Part shown: in pieces, positions 40,117 to 48,894 of the stretch | How positions within the stretch are numbered: the first letter of the stretch is position 1 | How the letters are laid out: each line of letters starts with the position of its first letter | From: Actinomycetes bacterium | GTDB taxonomy: Bacteria > Actinomycetota > Acidimicrobiia > Acidimicrobiales > RAAP-2 | Length of the DNA stretch: 64,000 nt | Direction of reading: 5' to 3' | NCBI GenBank assembly: GCA_021791615.1 | Contig: JAJYWG010000084.1 | Coordinates: 1 to 64,000, forward strand | Translations under genes and position numbers: made by a program | Notes under the pieces: generated by a model | Told to the model about the DNA's origin: nothing | The model's input: only the letters and a program-made list of their open reading frames with translations | The model's database searches: none

Positions 40117-42119
40117 CGGCCCGCTACGGCTACCGCCGCTGGGACGGAACCCAGGATGTCGAGGACTTCGACGCGGACGAGCTCTTGGCCGAGCTCACCG
40201 ACGACCTCTTGGCCGGTGGCGATCTCGATGATGCGTTGCGGCGCCTCGTGCACCGGGGCATGCGGAGCAGGTCGGGAGAGCACATCATGGGCTCTCGCCA
40301 GCTCTTGGAGCGAGTGCGACGTCGTAGGGCCGAGCTCCGGTCATCGGGGGACCCGGGAGGAGAGCTTGGCCGGGTCTCCCGGGCACTGACGGACATCGTC
40401 GATCAAGAGCGGACGTCGATCGACGAACTGGTGAACGAGGCGAGAGACTCCGGGGACGAACGACGCAGGGCTGTCACCGATGACGTTGCCGCCGAGAAGC
40501 GGATCGCCCTCGATCTTCTGCCCGACGACGTCGCCGGCAAAGTGGGCGGCCTCTCCCGCTACGAGTTCGTGTCCTCCGAAGCACGAGAGAAGTTCGAGGA
40601 GCTGGTGGAGTCGCTGCGCCGCGAGGTGGCGGACACCTACGTGAAAGGGGTGTCCGAGGCGCTCGGGTCCATGGACGCCGAGCAGATCGCGCATCTCCGC
40701 GATGCCCTGGATGCCCTCAATCGCATGCTCGAGCAGCGCGGACGCGGTGAGCCGCTGGATCCGACCTTTGAAGAGTTCATGGAGCGCTACGGTGACCTCT
40801 TTCCTGGAGCCGGTTCTCTGGATGAACTGCTCGAGCAGATGGCTGCACGAATGGCTGCGGCCGAGAGCATGTGGAGGTCGCTCTCCCCCGAGCAGCGGGA
40901 GCAGCTCAGAGCCCTATCGGACTCGCTTCTCGAGGACATGGACCTCCGCTGGCAGGTCGAGCGTCTTTCGCAGAACCTCCAGTCGGCGTTTCCCACAGCC
41001 GGGTGGGATCGTCGCCAGCGTTTCTCCGGACAGGGACATCCCATTGGTCTGGCGAGCGCGACCGATGTGGCATCCGAGCTGGCCGAGCTGGACAGGATGG
41101 AAGAGCTTCTGCAATCGGCGACGTCACCGGCAGCGCTCTCCGAGATCGACCTCGACGAAGTCACCCGTCACCTGGGCGACGATGCAGCGCGGTCTTTGGA
41201 GTACCTCGCCCGCGTTGCCCGTGAGCTGACCGACGCCGGGCTCATCGAGAACCGAGGCGGGAGGACCGAGATCACGCCCAAAGGAGTGCGTCGACTCGGG
41301 CAACGGGCTCTCACCGACCTCTTCGCCAAGATCGAGGCCGACCGTCTCGGAGGGCATCAGACCACGTGGGCGGGTGCTGGACATGATCGGGAGGAGACGA
41401 CGCGGCCGTATGAGTACGGAGATCCGTTCAATCTCCACCTGAGCAAGACCATCCAGAACGCCGTGCACCGCACGGGCAGCGGGGTCCCTGTCCGCCTGGC
41501 ACCCGAAGACTTCGAAGTGGTCGAGTCCGAAGCGCTCACCCGATCAGCGACGGTTCTTCTGGTCGACCTGTCGATGTCGATGCCGATGCGCGACAACTTC
41601 GTTCCGGCGAAGAAAATGGCAATGGCCCTGCACACCCTGATCGCGAGCCGTTTTCCGAGGGACTATCTCGGCATCGTCGGGTTTTCCGAGGTGGCGAGAG
41701 AGATCAAGCCCGAAGATCTCCCGAGCGCGATGTGGGATTACGTGTATGGGACCAATCTCCAACATGCCCTGCTCTTGGCGCGCAAGCTCCTGGCCCATCA
41801 ACATGGGACGAAACAGATCATCGTCGTCACCGACGGGGAGCCGACCGCCCACATCGATCCCGACGGCGAAGTGTTCTTCAACTACCCACCCGTGCCGGAC
41901 ACCCTCCGGCGCACCATGGCCGAAGTCGTCCGCTGCACTCGGGCACGGATCACGATCAACGTCTTCGCGCTCGACCTGGAACGTACCCAGTTCCCCTTCG
42001 TCGACCAGATTGCCGCGGTCAACGGCGGCAGAACCTTCTACACCGACCCGGATCATCTCGGTGGTTACGTTCTCGTCGACTTTCTCCAGCACCGGCGAGT
42101 GCTCCGCCCGGCCGGTTGA
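40113..42119 (+). CDS. VWA (MIDAS) domain protein, partner of the MoxR ATPase
   Basis: A 668-residue cytoplasmic protein with a long helical N-terminal two-thirds and a C-terminal von Willebrand A domain. The metal-ion site begins DLSMSMPMRDNF (Asp485, Ser487, Ser489), continues in IGFSEVAREI, and ends in IIVVTDGEPTAHIDPDG. The helical part shows coiled stretches (LLERVRRRRAELRS, LEYLARVARELTDAGL). There is no signal peptide. The architecture recalls ViaA, CoxE and NorD. With the upstream ATPase it forms a two-gene system of unknown client. Confidence 0.88.
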   Translation: MTARYGYRRWDGTQDVEDFDADELLAELTDDLLAGGDLDDALRRLVHRGMRSRSGEHIMGSRQLLERVRRRRAELRSSGDPGGELGRVSRALTDIVDQERTSIDELVNEARDSGDERRRAVTDDVAAEKRIALDLLPDDVAGKVGGLSRYEFVSSEAREKFEELVESLRREVADTYVKGVSEALGSMDAEQIAHLRDALDALNRMLEQRGRGEPLDPTFEEFMERYGDLFPGAGSLDELLEQMAARMAAAESMWRSLSPEQREQLRALSDSLLEDMDLRWQVERLSQNLQSAFPTAGWDRRQRFSGQGHPIGLASATDVASELAELDRMEELLQSATSPAALSEIDLDEVTRHLGDDAARSLEYLARVARELTDAGLIENRGGRTEITPKGVRRLGQRALTDLFAKIEADRLGGHQTTWAGAGHDREETTRPYEYGDPFNLHLSKTIQNAVHRTGSGVPVRLAPEDFEVVESEALTRSATVLLVDLSMSMPMRDNFVPAKKMAMALHTLIASRFPRDYLGIVGFSEVAREIKPEDLPSAMWDYVYGTNLQHALLLARKLLAHQHGTKQIIVVTDGEPTAHIDPDGEVFFNYPPVPDTLRRTMAEVVRCTRARITINVFALDLERTQFPFVDQIAAVNGGRTFYTDPDHLGGYVLVDFLQHRRVLRPAG

Positions 42120-42501
42120 CCGGCGGGCGCGACCTGACGTTCTCTGGTCGGCTGGGGTGTTCTGCCGGCGCGTCGGGTTGGCGCGTCGGGTTGGCGCGTC
42201 GGGTTGGCGCGTCGGGTTGGCGCGTCGGCGGGAGCCACCGCACCCCCTCCGGCGTTGCCGCGAACAGGACGATCATCGCCTTCCGAGGTCGGAGCGCGAT
42301 GCTTGTCTGCTGTGCTCGGCCGGCCGACGGCACTTCGATCTGGGTCACGAACCACGTGCACCATGCATGTGCGCAGTGTCACAAGCGTGACCGGCGCGAA
42401 GGCTCTGAGGAATTTCCGCTTGCGTTCAGGTTCCCAGTGGTGGAAGATAACAATGTTGTAACTACACCAGTGCCACATCGGTGGCGAGGGGAGGCAGGCC
42501 G
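42120..42501. other. Gap before whiB with a minisatellite and AT-rich promoter region
   Basis: No gene supported. It begins with a 13-base tandem repeat and ends, around 42440-42470, in the only AT-rich patch nearby (GATAACAATGTTGTAAC), probably the whiB promoter. Frames on either strand here are low-complexity products of the repeat. Confidence 0.6.
42167..42228. repeat. 13-base tandem repeat (minisatellite)
   Basis: GGCGCGTCGGGTT occurs four times without mismatch (42167-42218), followed by a ten-base partial copy. The unit is not a multiple of three, unlike the repeats inside genes. Confidence 0.93.
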
Positions 42502-42783
42502 GTGGACCTCATGTCGATACTGTACGGTCGCCAAGAGCAGAGTTGGCAGGCACAGGCGAACTGCATGGGAGTGGACCCCGACCTGTTCTTTCCTGAGCGC
42601 GGGGCGTCGACCCGCGAAGCCAAGGAAGTGTGCCGAGGCTGCGTGGTGCGCGAGGACTGCCTCGAGTACGCATTGGCGAACGGCGAGAAGTTCGGAATCT
42701 GGGGAGGAATGAGCGAGCGCGAGCGCCGTCGGTTGCGCAGGGCTCGAGCGATGCAGCGATCCAGTACCGCCAACGCGAGCTGA
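42502..42783 (+). CDS. WhiB-like iron-sulfur regulator
   Basis: WhiB-family protein, 93 residues, binding a [4Fe-4S] cluster through Cys21, Cys44, Cys47 and Cys53 (C-x22-C-x2-C-x5-C). The G[VI]WGG turn is present as FGIWGGMSERERRRLRRAR and is followed by a basic tail. These proteins bind the sigma factor and DNA to control development, redox or stress genes. GTG 42502 is chosen because GGGGAGG lies just upstream. The frame is open to 42481. There is no AT-hook, so it is not WhiB7-like by that criterion. Confidence 0.93.
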   Translation: MDLMSILYGRQEQSWQAQANCMGVDPDLFFPERGASTREAKEVCRGCVVREDCLEYALANGEKFGIWGGMSERERRRLRRARAMQRSSTANAS

Positions 42784-42946
42784 TCCCCGTACGGCGCCGT
42801 CGCGAGCGATCCGGCTGATCCGGTCGCGGCGCCACCTCGACGGCCATCGAACGACCGCGTTCGAAAGATGGTCGGCATGGGCACCCATTTCCTCTTTCCT
42901 TCCCGGGTCGCATGCCGCACGAGCTCACCCCGTCGCGTGCGGCCGT

Positions 42947-43888
42947 TCAATCCATCGCGATTCCTCGCTGCTCCAGTCGAGCCTCGATGGTCGAAGCGGG
43001 CTCGAGTCCTAGCTCCTCCCATCGTGTCGTCGAGATTGAGGCAAGGACGCCTGCGGGAATCAACCCGACCAGCTCGCAGGAGGAGACGGCGCTTCCCATC
43101 GTTGCTGCAATACGAGCGATCCTGTCACGGACGTCGGCTGGTCCAACGGCAAACGGGTCGATCAAGTTGCAGGAGATCTGCACGGCATCACTTTCTGGGC
43201 CAAATTTGAACGCGAGTGCGCGTACAGCGGGACCTCGCACTGCTGAAGCGATCGATCGCGCCCTGGTGAGGTCCATTGGCCGTACCCAGACGTTGTAGGC
43301 AATCAGAAAATTACGGGCCCCCACGGCGCATGCCCCGGCAGTTGGGTGAGGTGATCGCGGTCCCGTGTCAGGTTGTAGCACCCTGAAAGCATTTCGGCGA
43401 ACCTCGGGAAGGATCCGGTCTTCTCCATGACCGAGAGGACCAAACAGGAAACACGGAAGTGTAAGAGTTGTGCTGGCCCACCGAGCAAAGCGATCTCTCA
43501 CGGTGCAGGCTCCATCCAGTGAAGGCGTGGCATCGAGATGGGTGAGAGAATGTTCCACGGGGGCACCCTCTCGCGACGGCTCTTCGACTGGAGTCCGTTG
43601 GTGATCTTGAAATGTGAGCGGAACGAAGGGGACGATGTCGATCACACCGAACCTCGGATGGACACCCGAGTGACGCCTGATGTCAAGTTGGGAGATTGCT
43701 TCGACGGCGATTCTTCGAACTGCCGCTTCGACCGCATCCTGCGGCCCGGCGACGGTCACTACCGACCGGTGGTGATCCGGGTCGGCATGGAGATCGAGGA
43801 ACGTTTCGCCGCAAGCCGCTTCTATGTCGGCCAGGAAGCGATCGTCGCGGCCCTCACTGATGTTGACAGCTGCCTCCAAAAGCTTCAT
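42947..43888 (-). CDS. Glutamate formiminotransferase
   Basis: Transfers the formimino (or formyl) group between glutamate and tetrahydrofolate, usually in histidine breakdown. The 313 residues cover only the formiminotransferase half of FTCD, with AAVNISEGRD, LDLHADPDHHRSVVT, HSGVHPRFGVIDIVPFVPL and GARNFLIAYNVWV; no cyclodeaminase domain follows. ATG 43888 starts the conserved KLLEAAVNISEGRD. It lies between two whiB genes on the same strand as the second and has slightly lower GC than its neighbours. No other histidine-degradation gene is in the window. Confidence 0.9.
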   Translation of the reverse strand: MKLLEAAVNISEGRDDRFLADIEAACGETFLDLHADPDHHRSVVTVAGPQDAVEAAVRRIAVEAISQLDIRRHSGVHPRFGVIDIVPFVPLTFQDHQRTPVEEPSREGAPVEHSLTHLDATPSLDGACTVRDRFARWASTTLTLPCFLFGPLGHGEDRILPEVRRNAFRVLQPDTGPRSPHPTAGACAVGARNFLIAYNVWVRPMDLTRARSIASAVRGPAVRALAFKFGPESDAVQISCNLIDPFAVGPADVRDRIARIAATMGSAVSSCELVGLIPAGVLASISTTRWEELGLEPASTIEARLEQRGIAMD

Positions 43889-43988
43889 CGAGACGATGCA
43901 GTGCCTGGAAACTTCCCCGGTTCAGGGAGCCGGATGCGAGCCAAACATGCAGGACTTGCGCATTCGGTCACGAGCAGCGTAGACGCCC

Positions 43989-44234
43989 TCAGCGCGAAGA
44001 TGCGGGAGCCATGGAGCGCCGTCGGCGGAGAATCCTTCGGCGCTCTCGCTCAGAGCAGCCCCCCCACACGCCGTGATCGATTCGGTTGGCCAGGGCATAC
44101 TCTAGGCATGTCTGCGAGACCGAGCACTCAGCACAGATGCGCTGCGCGGCTTGGACTCCGATTCCGTCGCTCGGGAAGAACACGGCTGGCGGGACGTCTC
44201 GACACTTGCCGTTGGCCATCCAATCGGTATCCAT
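43989..44234 (-). CDS. Second WhiB-like regulator
   Basis: An 81-residue WhiB protein with cluster ligands Cys11, Cys34, Cys37 and Cys43, the turn HGVWGGCSERERRRILRRR, and a short basic tail. An extra Cys follows GVWGG. ATG 44234 has GAGGGAG upstream and a TACACT box further back. It diverges from the HtrA gene by 91 bases, so control of that gene is possible but unproven. Confidence 0.93.
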   Translation of the reverse strand: MDTDWMANGKCRDVPPAVFFPSDGIGVQAAQRICAECSVSQTCLEYALANRIDHGVWGGCSERERRRILRRRRSMAPASSR

Positions 44235-44325
44235 GGCTGCTCCCTCGTCTCAATGCTCAGTGTAGTCCGATGGCCTTCGCCCCAAGTCACCACTGTTTGT
44301 CGACGGGGACCGGGTTTCGATATCG

Positions 44326-45636
44326 GTGCGGGAGCGTGCGGAATTGACAGAGTCCCAGAACCTCGGCTGGAGGCCCCGCGCGGCGCCACCAGGCGTGCCG
44401 CCAGGCGTGCCGCCAGGCGTGCCGCCAGGCGTGCCACCAGCCGTGCCTCCAGGCGTGCCTCCAGCCCAGTCGAACGCCGGAGTGCCTGGCTCCTCCTGGC
44501 CCCCGCCCGGCGCGCCACCCCAACAGGGCGCGCCACCCCCGCCTTTGCCGCCATTTTCAGCGTCGGGGAGTGCAAGGGGTCAATCCGGCTCCGGTGGGCA
44601 GTCGTGGCCACAGCCGTCGCAGTCACCCCAAGGCGGGCTGCAGTCCTCGCTGCCGCCTCAAAGTTGGCCGCAGCCCCCGATCTCGCCCCCCGGCGCCATC
44701 CCCGCCATACCTCAATCCTCCCGGCCAGGTGCGATTCCCCCGTCTCCTTACCCGCTGTGGATGCCGCATCCTCCACAGCGGGTCGTCCAGACGTTGACTC
44801 GTCGGACGTGGGTCTGGGTCGTGGCGTCGACGGCCATTGTGGCGGCGGTCATCGGAGCGCTGGCGGGAGCGTGGATCGGAATCGGGTCACAACAGACGGT
44901 GGTAGAGAAGTTTTTCCCCAATCAGAGCGTGATCGCGAATCCGGTAGACGTCCAGGGAGTGATCGCCCAAGCGGAGCCGGCGGTCGTCTCGATCGACACC
45001 ATCGGGTACCCCGCGGGTGGCGAGGCGGGCGAGGTGCTCGTGGGCGCAGGCACCGGCATGATCCTGACGTCGTCGGGTATGGTCCTGACCAACAATCACG
45101 TGATCGCTGGCGCCAGCACAATCACCGTGACGCTGTTCGGCCAGACCAAGCGCCTCGGTGCCCATGTCATCGGAGCTGATCCTGCGACCGACGTGGCCCT
45201 TGTGCAGATCGACGGAGGACATGACCTTCCGACCGTCACCCTCGGTAATTCAGATGACGTCGAGGTCGGAGACAACGTCGTCGCCATCGGCAACGCACTC
45301 GGCCTCCCTGGTGGCCCCACCGTGACCGAAGGCATCGTGTCCGGGCTGAACCGGACATTGAGCGCAGAAAGTGACTTCACGAAGGCGACGGAGAACCTTC
45401 ACGGGCTCATCGAAACGGATGCGCCGATCAATTCGGGGAATTCCGGTGGTCCTCTCTTGAACTCCCAGGCTCAGGTCATAGGGATGAACACCGCCGTTGC
45501 TGAGAGCACGACCGGGAATGCGCCGGCCCAGAACATCGGATTTGCGATCGCCGTGAACACCATCAAGGCCCTCCTGCCGACGCTCGGTGGAAGTGGAATC
45601 AATCTCGGCGTTGCCCTGAAGTCTGGTTCGGGTTGA
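44326..45636 (+). CDS. Membrane-anchored trypsin-like serine protease (HtrA/DegP type, no PDZ)
   Basis: A 436-residue protein with a Pro-rich cytoplasmic region (about 1-155, including PPGV repeats), one membrane helix (about 162-188) and an extracytoplasmic chymotrypsin-fold protease. The catalytic triad is complete: His258 (TNNHVIAG), Asp289 (ATDVALVQI) and Ser373 (GNSGGPLL). The chain ends right after the protease domain (ALLPTLGGSGINLGVALKSGSG), so the PDZ domain usual in HtrA is missing. GTG 44326 is the only plausible start and lacks a clear Shine-Dalgarno. It is probably an envelope-stress protease. Confidence 0.92.
   Translation: MRERAELTESQNLGWRPRAAPPGVPPGVPPGVPPGVPPAVPPGVPPAQSNAGVPGSSWPPPGAPPQQGAPPPPLPPFSASGSARGQSGSGGQSWPQPSQSPQGGLQSSLPPQSWPQPPISPPGAIPAIPQSSRPGAIPPSPYPLWMPHPPQRVVQTLTRRTWVWVVASTAIVAAVIGALAGAWIGIGSQQTVVEKFFPNQSVIANPVDVQGVIAQAEPAVVSIDTIGYPAGGEAGEVLVGAGTGMILTSSGMVLTNNHVIAGASTITVTLFGQTKRLGAHVIGADPATDVALVQIDGGHDLPTVTLGNSDDVEVGDNVVAIGNALGLPGGPTVTEGIVSGLNRTLSAESDFTKATENLHGLIETDAPINSGNSGGPLLNSQAQVIGMNTAVAESTTGNAPAQNIGFAIAVNTIKALLPTLGGSGINLGVALKSGSG
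44386..44457 (+). repeat. 12-base in-frame tandem repeat in the HtrA gene
   Basis: Six units of CCNCCAGGCGTG encode Pro-Pro-Gly-Val repeats in the cytoplasmic tail. Confidence 0.92.
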
Positions 45637-45825
45637 CGAGCGGCTGGTCTCACAGGACCGCGAGGAGTCAGGTAGCGCGACGTTGTTGTTGTTCGGGTCA
45701 CGGCGAACCTCAACCTCCGCCGGCTCGCGGTCCGGGTGGGAGCAAGTACGCTGTGCAATCGGCGAGAGGAGCATCGGCCCGACCGCCCCACATGTTCGCA
45801 GAGTGACTCGCAGCCCGGAGGTGCC

Positions 45826-46131
45826 ATGTCCCCAGAACCCGACGCCAGCGCGATCGGATCCGATGACCAACCCATGCCGGCAGAGCCTGTTGCGCGTGTC
45901 CGGATCGTGTACCTCGGACCAGTTGCTCCGCACTGGGAGGTGGAGACCGATTTCGGAGAAGCGGCGCTGGTCGACGCGTTTCGCGATCGCGTCCTCGCTC
46001 GCCTCGTCCTACTTCCTCCCCACGACCCGCAGTTCAGAAGGAACCGAGAGCGGGTGGTGCGAGATGCGGAGGGAGAGGGTATCCAGTTGGACTGGGAGCT
46101 GGGGATACCGGACGAGGCTTCGGCAACCTAA
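45826..46131 (+). CDS. Small hypothetical protein
   Basis: A 101-residue protein I cannot assign. Acidic N-terminus, then VARVRIVYLGPVAPHWEVETDFGEAALVDAFRDRVLARL (in pieces), suggesting a compact alpha/beta domain; no membrane segment or Cys. ATG 45826 has CGGAGG seven bases upstream, and a TACGCT box at 45748-45753 could be its promoter. It lies between the HtrA gene and the convergent zincin gene. Confidence 0.65.
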   Translation: MSPEPDASAIGSDDQPMPAEPVARVRIVYLGPVAPHWEVETDFGEAALVDAFRDRVLARLVLLPPHDPQFRRNRERVVRDAEGEGIQLDWELGIPDEASAT

Positions 46132-46227
46132 GCAGAGCAGCCGATCGTCGCGTCAGCGTGAGCAGTACTTGGCATGCGGGCGATGACGCCTGCTGCCGTC
46201 GAGCCGTTGGCCGACCCGTGCCTGCCC

Positions 46228-47553
46228 CTACGAGTCTTGGGGGAGGTCGATCCGTTCGAGCCACAGACCTGGTGCGTCCAGCTCCGCTGGGGTCGGAAGG
46301 TTGGTCTGGCCCGCCCAGAGCCGCGCCAACCCCGCGTCTCCTGCCCGTTCGACGACTCCCCGGACGAACGCAGCACCCCGGTCGACTTGTTCCCGCCCCA
46401 GGTCAAGGCCGAAGAGCGCCCCCGCCGTGCGGATGCTTGTGGCGTCGGTCGTCCGGAATCGGTACCAAGCCTCTGACAGCATGGACGCAGATCCGGTCAT
46501 CGATCCAGCGACAAGTCCGGTCACGTGGTCGACATAGGCGCTGATTGCTGAAGTCACGGCAATCAGCTCAGCGGACTTTCGCTGTTGATCGGGGGATACC
46601 AGGTCGGTAACGAGGGACTCTGGATCCGAGAGCAGGGATTGCAGCGAACTGAGATCAGCGGTCTCGCTGGTCAGGCGCTCGAGGAGGCTTTTCTGCGCCT
46701 GGGTGGATTCGCTGGCTAGGTCTTGGAAGTACTGGTCGATGGTCTTCGCGATGTGCGGGATTGACAGGACAGCATGGGAAGCGAGCTCGTGAGAGCAAAC
46801 CCAGAGTTGAGCCTGGTCGACCGGAACGCTCCAGTCGTCGGCGTAACGGCGTACGTTCTGCGGTATCACGAGAATGTCGCCTTTCCCCGAAACGGGAATA
46901 GGCAACACGTACTGTCCGAGCGCTTGGTGCGCCAGGTGTCCGATGGCCGACCCGAACTGCATGCCCATGATGACCGGTCCCATGGTCGTGGCAAACATCG
47001 TGAACAGTTGTTCGAGGTTCTGAGTGTCGTCCGAGTCGCTCAGCTCGTGGGACCCTTCGAGGAACGCCAGGGTGTCATCGATCCCGCCGATCCCGCCGAT
47101 CCCGCCGATCCCGCCGATCCCGCCGATCCCGCTGGTCCCGCTGGTCCCGCCGATCCCGCCTATCCCGTCGATCCCACCCGTCTCCACCTCGCCCGTCCCC
47201 GCGGGAGCTGGGGGATTTGCGAACTTCCCGAGAAACGGGGCCCAGGCGTCGAGCATGTGGAGTGCCCAGGACCCGCGGCTGGTCGGGACCAAGGTTGCCG
47301 ACTGCCCGCTCGAGCCGATCGGCAGCCCGGTGATCTCGGTGACGTGAAGCTCGGCAGCTCGGACGACGGCTTCAAGCGAGATGCGCTCGATCGGGTCGAC
47401 GTTGACCTCGGGCTCTCCATCGGTGGCGACGCTCTGAGCGAGAGCCCTTGCTGCGTCCAGCCATGGGGTCCCACCTCCCTGGGAACCCCCGATCATCTTC
47501 AGCAAGTCGCCCAACAGCCCTTGGAGCGGGTTCCCCGGTTCGTTCACAGGCAC
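46228..47553 (-). CDS. Zincin-like metalloprotease family protein (DUF2342 / Zincin_2)
   Basis: A 441-residue protein of the actinobacterial zincin-like family to which, from memory, mycobacterial Rv3195 belongs. Recognisable parts are GPVIMGMQFGSAIGHLAHQALGQYVLPIP, the central helix QLWVCSHELASHAVLSIPHI, and the C-terminal GLDLGREQVDRGAAFVRGVVERAGDAGLARLW. The putative metal site reads His255-Glu256-x3-His260, one residue longer than HExxH, so catalytic activity is uncertain. A Gly-Ile-Gly tract (about 128-158) comes from ten 9-base repeats. GTG 47553 is six bases after a TAGCAT box. The preceding pseudo-HtrA gene ends only nine bases upstream. Confidence 0.85.
   Translation of the reverse strand: MPVNEPGNPLQGLLGDLLKMIGGSQGGGTPWLDAARALAQSVATDGEPEVNVDPIERISLEAVVRAAELHVTEITGLPIGSSGQSATLVPTSRGSWALHMLDAWAPFLGKFANPPAPAGTGEVETGGIDGIGGIGGTSGTSGIGGIGGIGGIGGIGGIDDTLAFLEGSHELSDSDDTQNLEQLFTMFATTMGPVIMGMQFGSAIGHLAHQALGQYVLPIPVSGKGDILVIPQNVRRYADDWSVPVDQAQLWVCSHELASHAVLSIPHIAKTIDQYFQDLASESTQAQKSLLERLTSETADLSSLQSLLSDPESLVTDLVSPDQQRKSAELIAVTSAISAYVDHVTGLVAGSMTGSASMLSEAWYRFRTTDATSIRTAGALFGLDLGREQVDRGAAFVRGVVERAGDAGLARLWAGQTNLPTPAELDAPGLWLERIDLPQDS
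47081..47170. repeat. 9-base in-frame tandem repeat in the zincin gene
   Basis: Ten units of ATCCCGCCG (plus strand; the later ones varied) encode Gly-Ile-Gly or Gly-Thr-Ser triplets. Confidence 0.92.
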
Positions 47554-47565
47554 CCTCTCATGCTA
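47551..47565 (-). promoter_or_regulatory. Leaderless -10 box of the zincin gene
   Basis: On the minus strand TAGCAT (47565-47560) is followed by six bases and GTG 47553. It overlaps the stop region of the preceding gene. Confidence 0.58.
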
Positions 47566-48894
47566 GGGGGAGGAGCTCAAGGTCACCGCAACCTCCCGAC
47601 CTTTCCCATCGCGGATGATCTCAAGGTTGACAGTCTGTCCTGGCCCCAGGATGTAGAGGCGGGAGTACAGCTCGGCCATGGACCGCACCGGCGAGCCGTC
47701 AATCTGCACGATGACGTCACCGGGTCTGAGCACGTGCGCCGATGCCCCGCCGCGCTTGACCTTGACCACGAGCGCGCCCCGAATGCCCTGGGAGGCGGTG
47801 TCACGACCGACCACGTCAAGCCATCCATGCCGGATCCGCCCCCAGTCGGCGAGATCGCGGGCGACACCGAGAACAAGGCTCGCCGGCAAGAAGACTGCGC
47901 TCCTGGTCGATCCCGAGGAGTCTCCGGAGGTGTCCAAGATGCCCATGACCTTCCCGCTGCCCGCCAGGAGCAGCTCGCCGGCCACGTGCGGCATCGCCGG
48001 GAGCACCGCGTCGATTCCTGCCATCCCCGCTGCGTTGCCTCCGGCGACTGCTGACCCGATGGACTGGACCGTCCCGTTCGACCACATCGTGACCACCTTG
48101 CGAAGGTCGTTCGGAGGAGAGGTCATCGCCATGGCGGTGACATGCGACCCGCTCGAGATGGAATTGTCGTTCCCAAAGCTCGCCGAACGCAGGTCGGTGG
48201 GTACCCGGAGGAGGGCGACGTCTGATCGTCGGTCCGTTGCCACGACTTGCGCGTGCACGTGCACGCCATCCGCCGTGACCGCTTCAACTGTTCCTGCCCC
48301 TGTCACTTCGTCGAAGGTCGTGACAACCATCCCTTCGGGTCCGATCGCGACGCCGGATCCCGCGGCCACGCCAGAGCCCTTGGTCGCGAGCAGTGACACC
48401 ATGGACTCTTGGAGCTTTCGCGCGGGCATGGGCACCGTGCTGCAGCAGCCGGTGGTCTCGGCGAGGGTCGCCACGGTCCCATCGCCCACCGACGTTGTCG
48501 CCGATCCGCCGACCGGCTCGGTACCGGTGCTGACGAGCAAGAGGAGCCCGATCATGATCGCCACCGCCGCGCCGCTCCCCACGAGGACGGAGGCGGCTCG
48601 CCGATGCCGGTGGAGGATCCCGCCGGCCGTCTCAGGCCGTGCCCCGGCGGCCGAGGCCACCGGATGCCGAAAGACTGTTCGACTGGGGTCCGGAGGGATT
48701 TGGGACCCGGGGTCGGGACCTGCCCGGAAGATCTCGGAAGGATGGCGCCAAGGCCGATCCTCAGGCGGAAGCCACCCTTGCCGCCGCAGCGGTGGTGGCT
48801 CGCCCTCAGCGGGATCCTCGAATACCCAGTCCCCCCCCTCGTTCTCCGGTTGCTCCGGCTCACCCTCGAAGGGACCAGGTCCAGGTGGGCTCAC
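47563..48894 (-). CDS. Membrane-anchored HtrA-like pseudoprotease with PDZ domain
   Basis: A 443-residue protein with an acidic, Pro-rich N-terminus, one membrane helix (about 103-122), a chymotrypsin-like fold and a C-terminal PDZ domain (GALVVKVKRGGASAHVLRPGDVIVQIDGSPVRSMAELYSRLY). The protease fold aligns with active HtrA, but the His is replaced (VTTFDEV, Asp195) and the GNSGG Ser loop is gone (MPHVAGELLL). Only Asp225 of the triad remains (RSDVALLRV). It is therefore probably a binding or scaffold protein. GTG 48894 is preceded by GCGGAGC and a TATCCT box. It diverges from mreB by 65 bases. Confidence 0.85.
   Translation of the reverse strand: MSPPGPGPFEGEPEQPENEGGDWVFEDPAEGEPPPLRRQGWLPPEDRPWRHPSEIFRAGPDPGSQIPPDPSRTVFRHPVASAAGARPETAGGILHRHRRAASVLVGSGAAVAIMIGLLLLVSTGTEPVGGSATTSVGDGTVATLAETTGCCSTVPMPARKLQESMVSLLATKGSGVAAGSGVAIGPEGMVVTTFDEVTGAGTVEAVTADGVHVHAQVVATDRRSDVALLRVPTDLRSASFGNDNSISSGSHVTAMAMTSPPNDLRKVVTMWSNGTVQSIGSAVAGGNAAGMAGIDAVLPAMPHVAGELLLAGSGKVMGILDTSGDSSGSTRSAVFLPASLVLGVARDLADWGRIRHGWLDVVGRDTASQGIRGALVVKVKRGGASAHVLRPGDVIVQIDGSPVRSMAELYSRLYILGPGQTVNLEIIRDGKGREVAVTLSSSP

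Noticed and set aside
42167..42228. Possible CRISPR array.
   Set aside because: Units are contiguous with no spacers, and no cas genes occur in the window. The same applies to the other repeats.
42019..42348. Minus-strand frame with PTRQPDA repeats near 42200.
   Set aside because: It is simply the translation of the 13-base minisatellite; no start site or conserved sequence.
42502..42783. Identification of this WhiB as WhiB7 from its neighbourhood.
   Set aside because: It lacks the C-terminal AT-hook of WhiB7, so only the family-level name is given.
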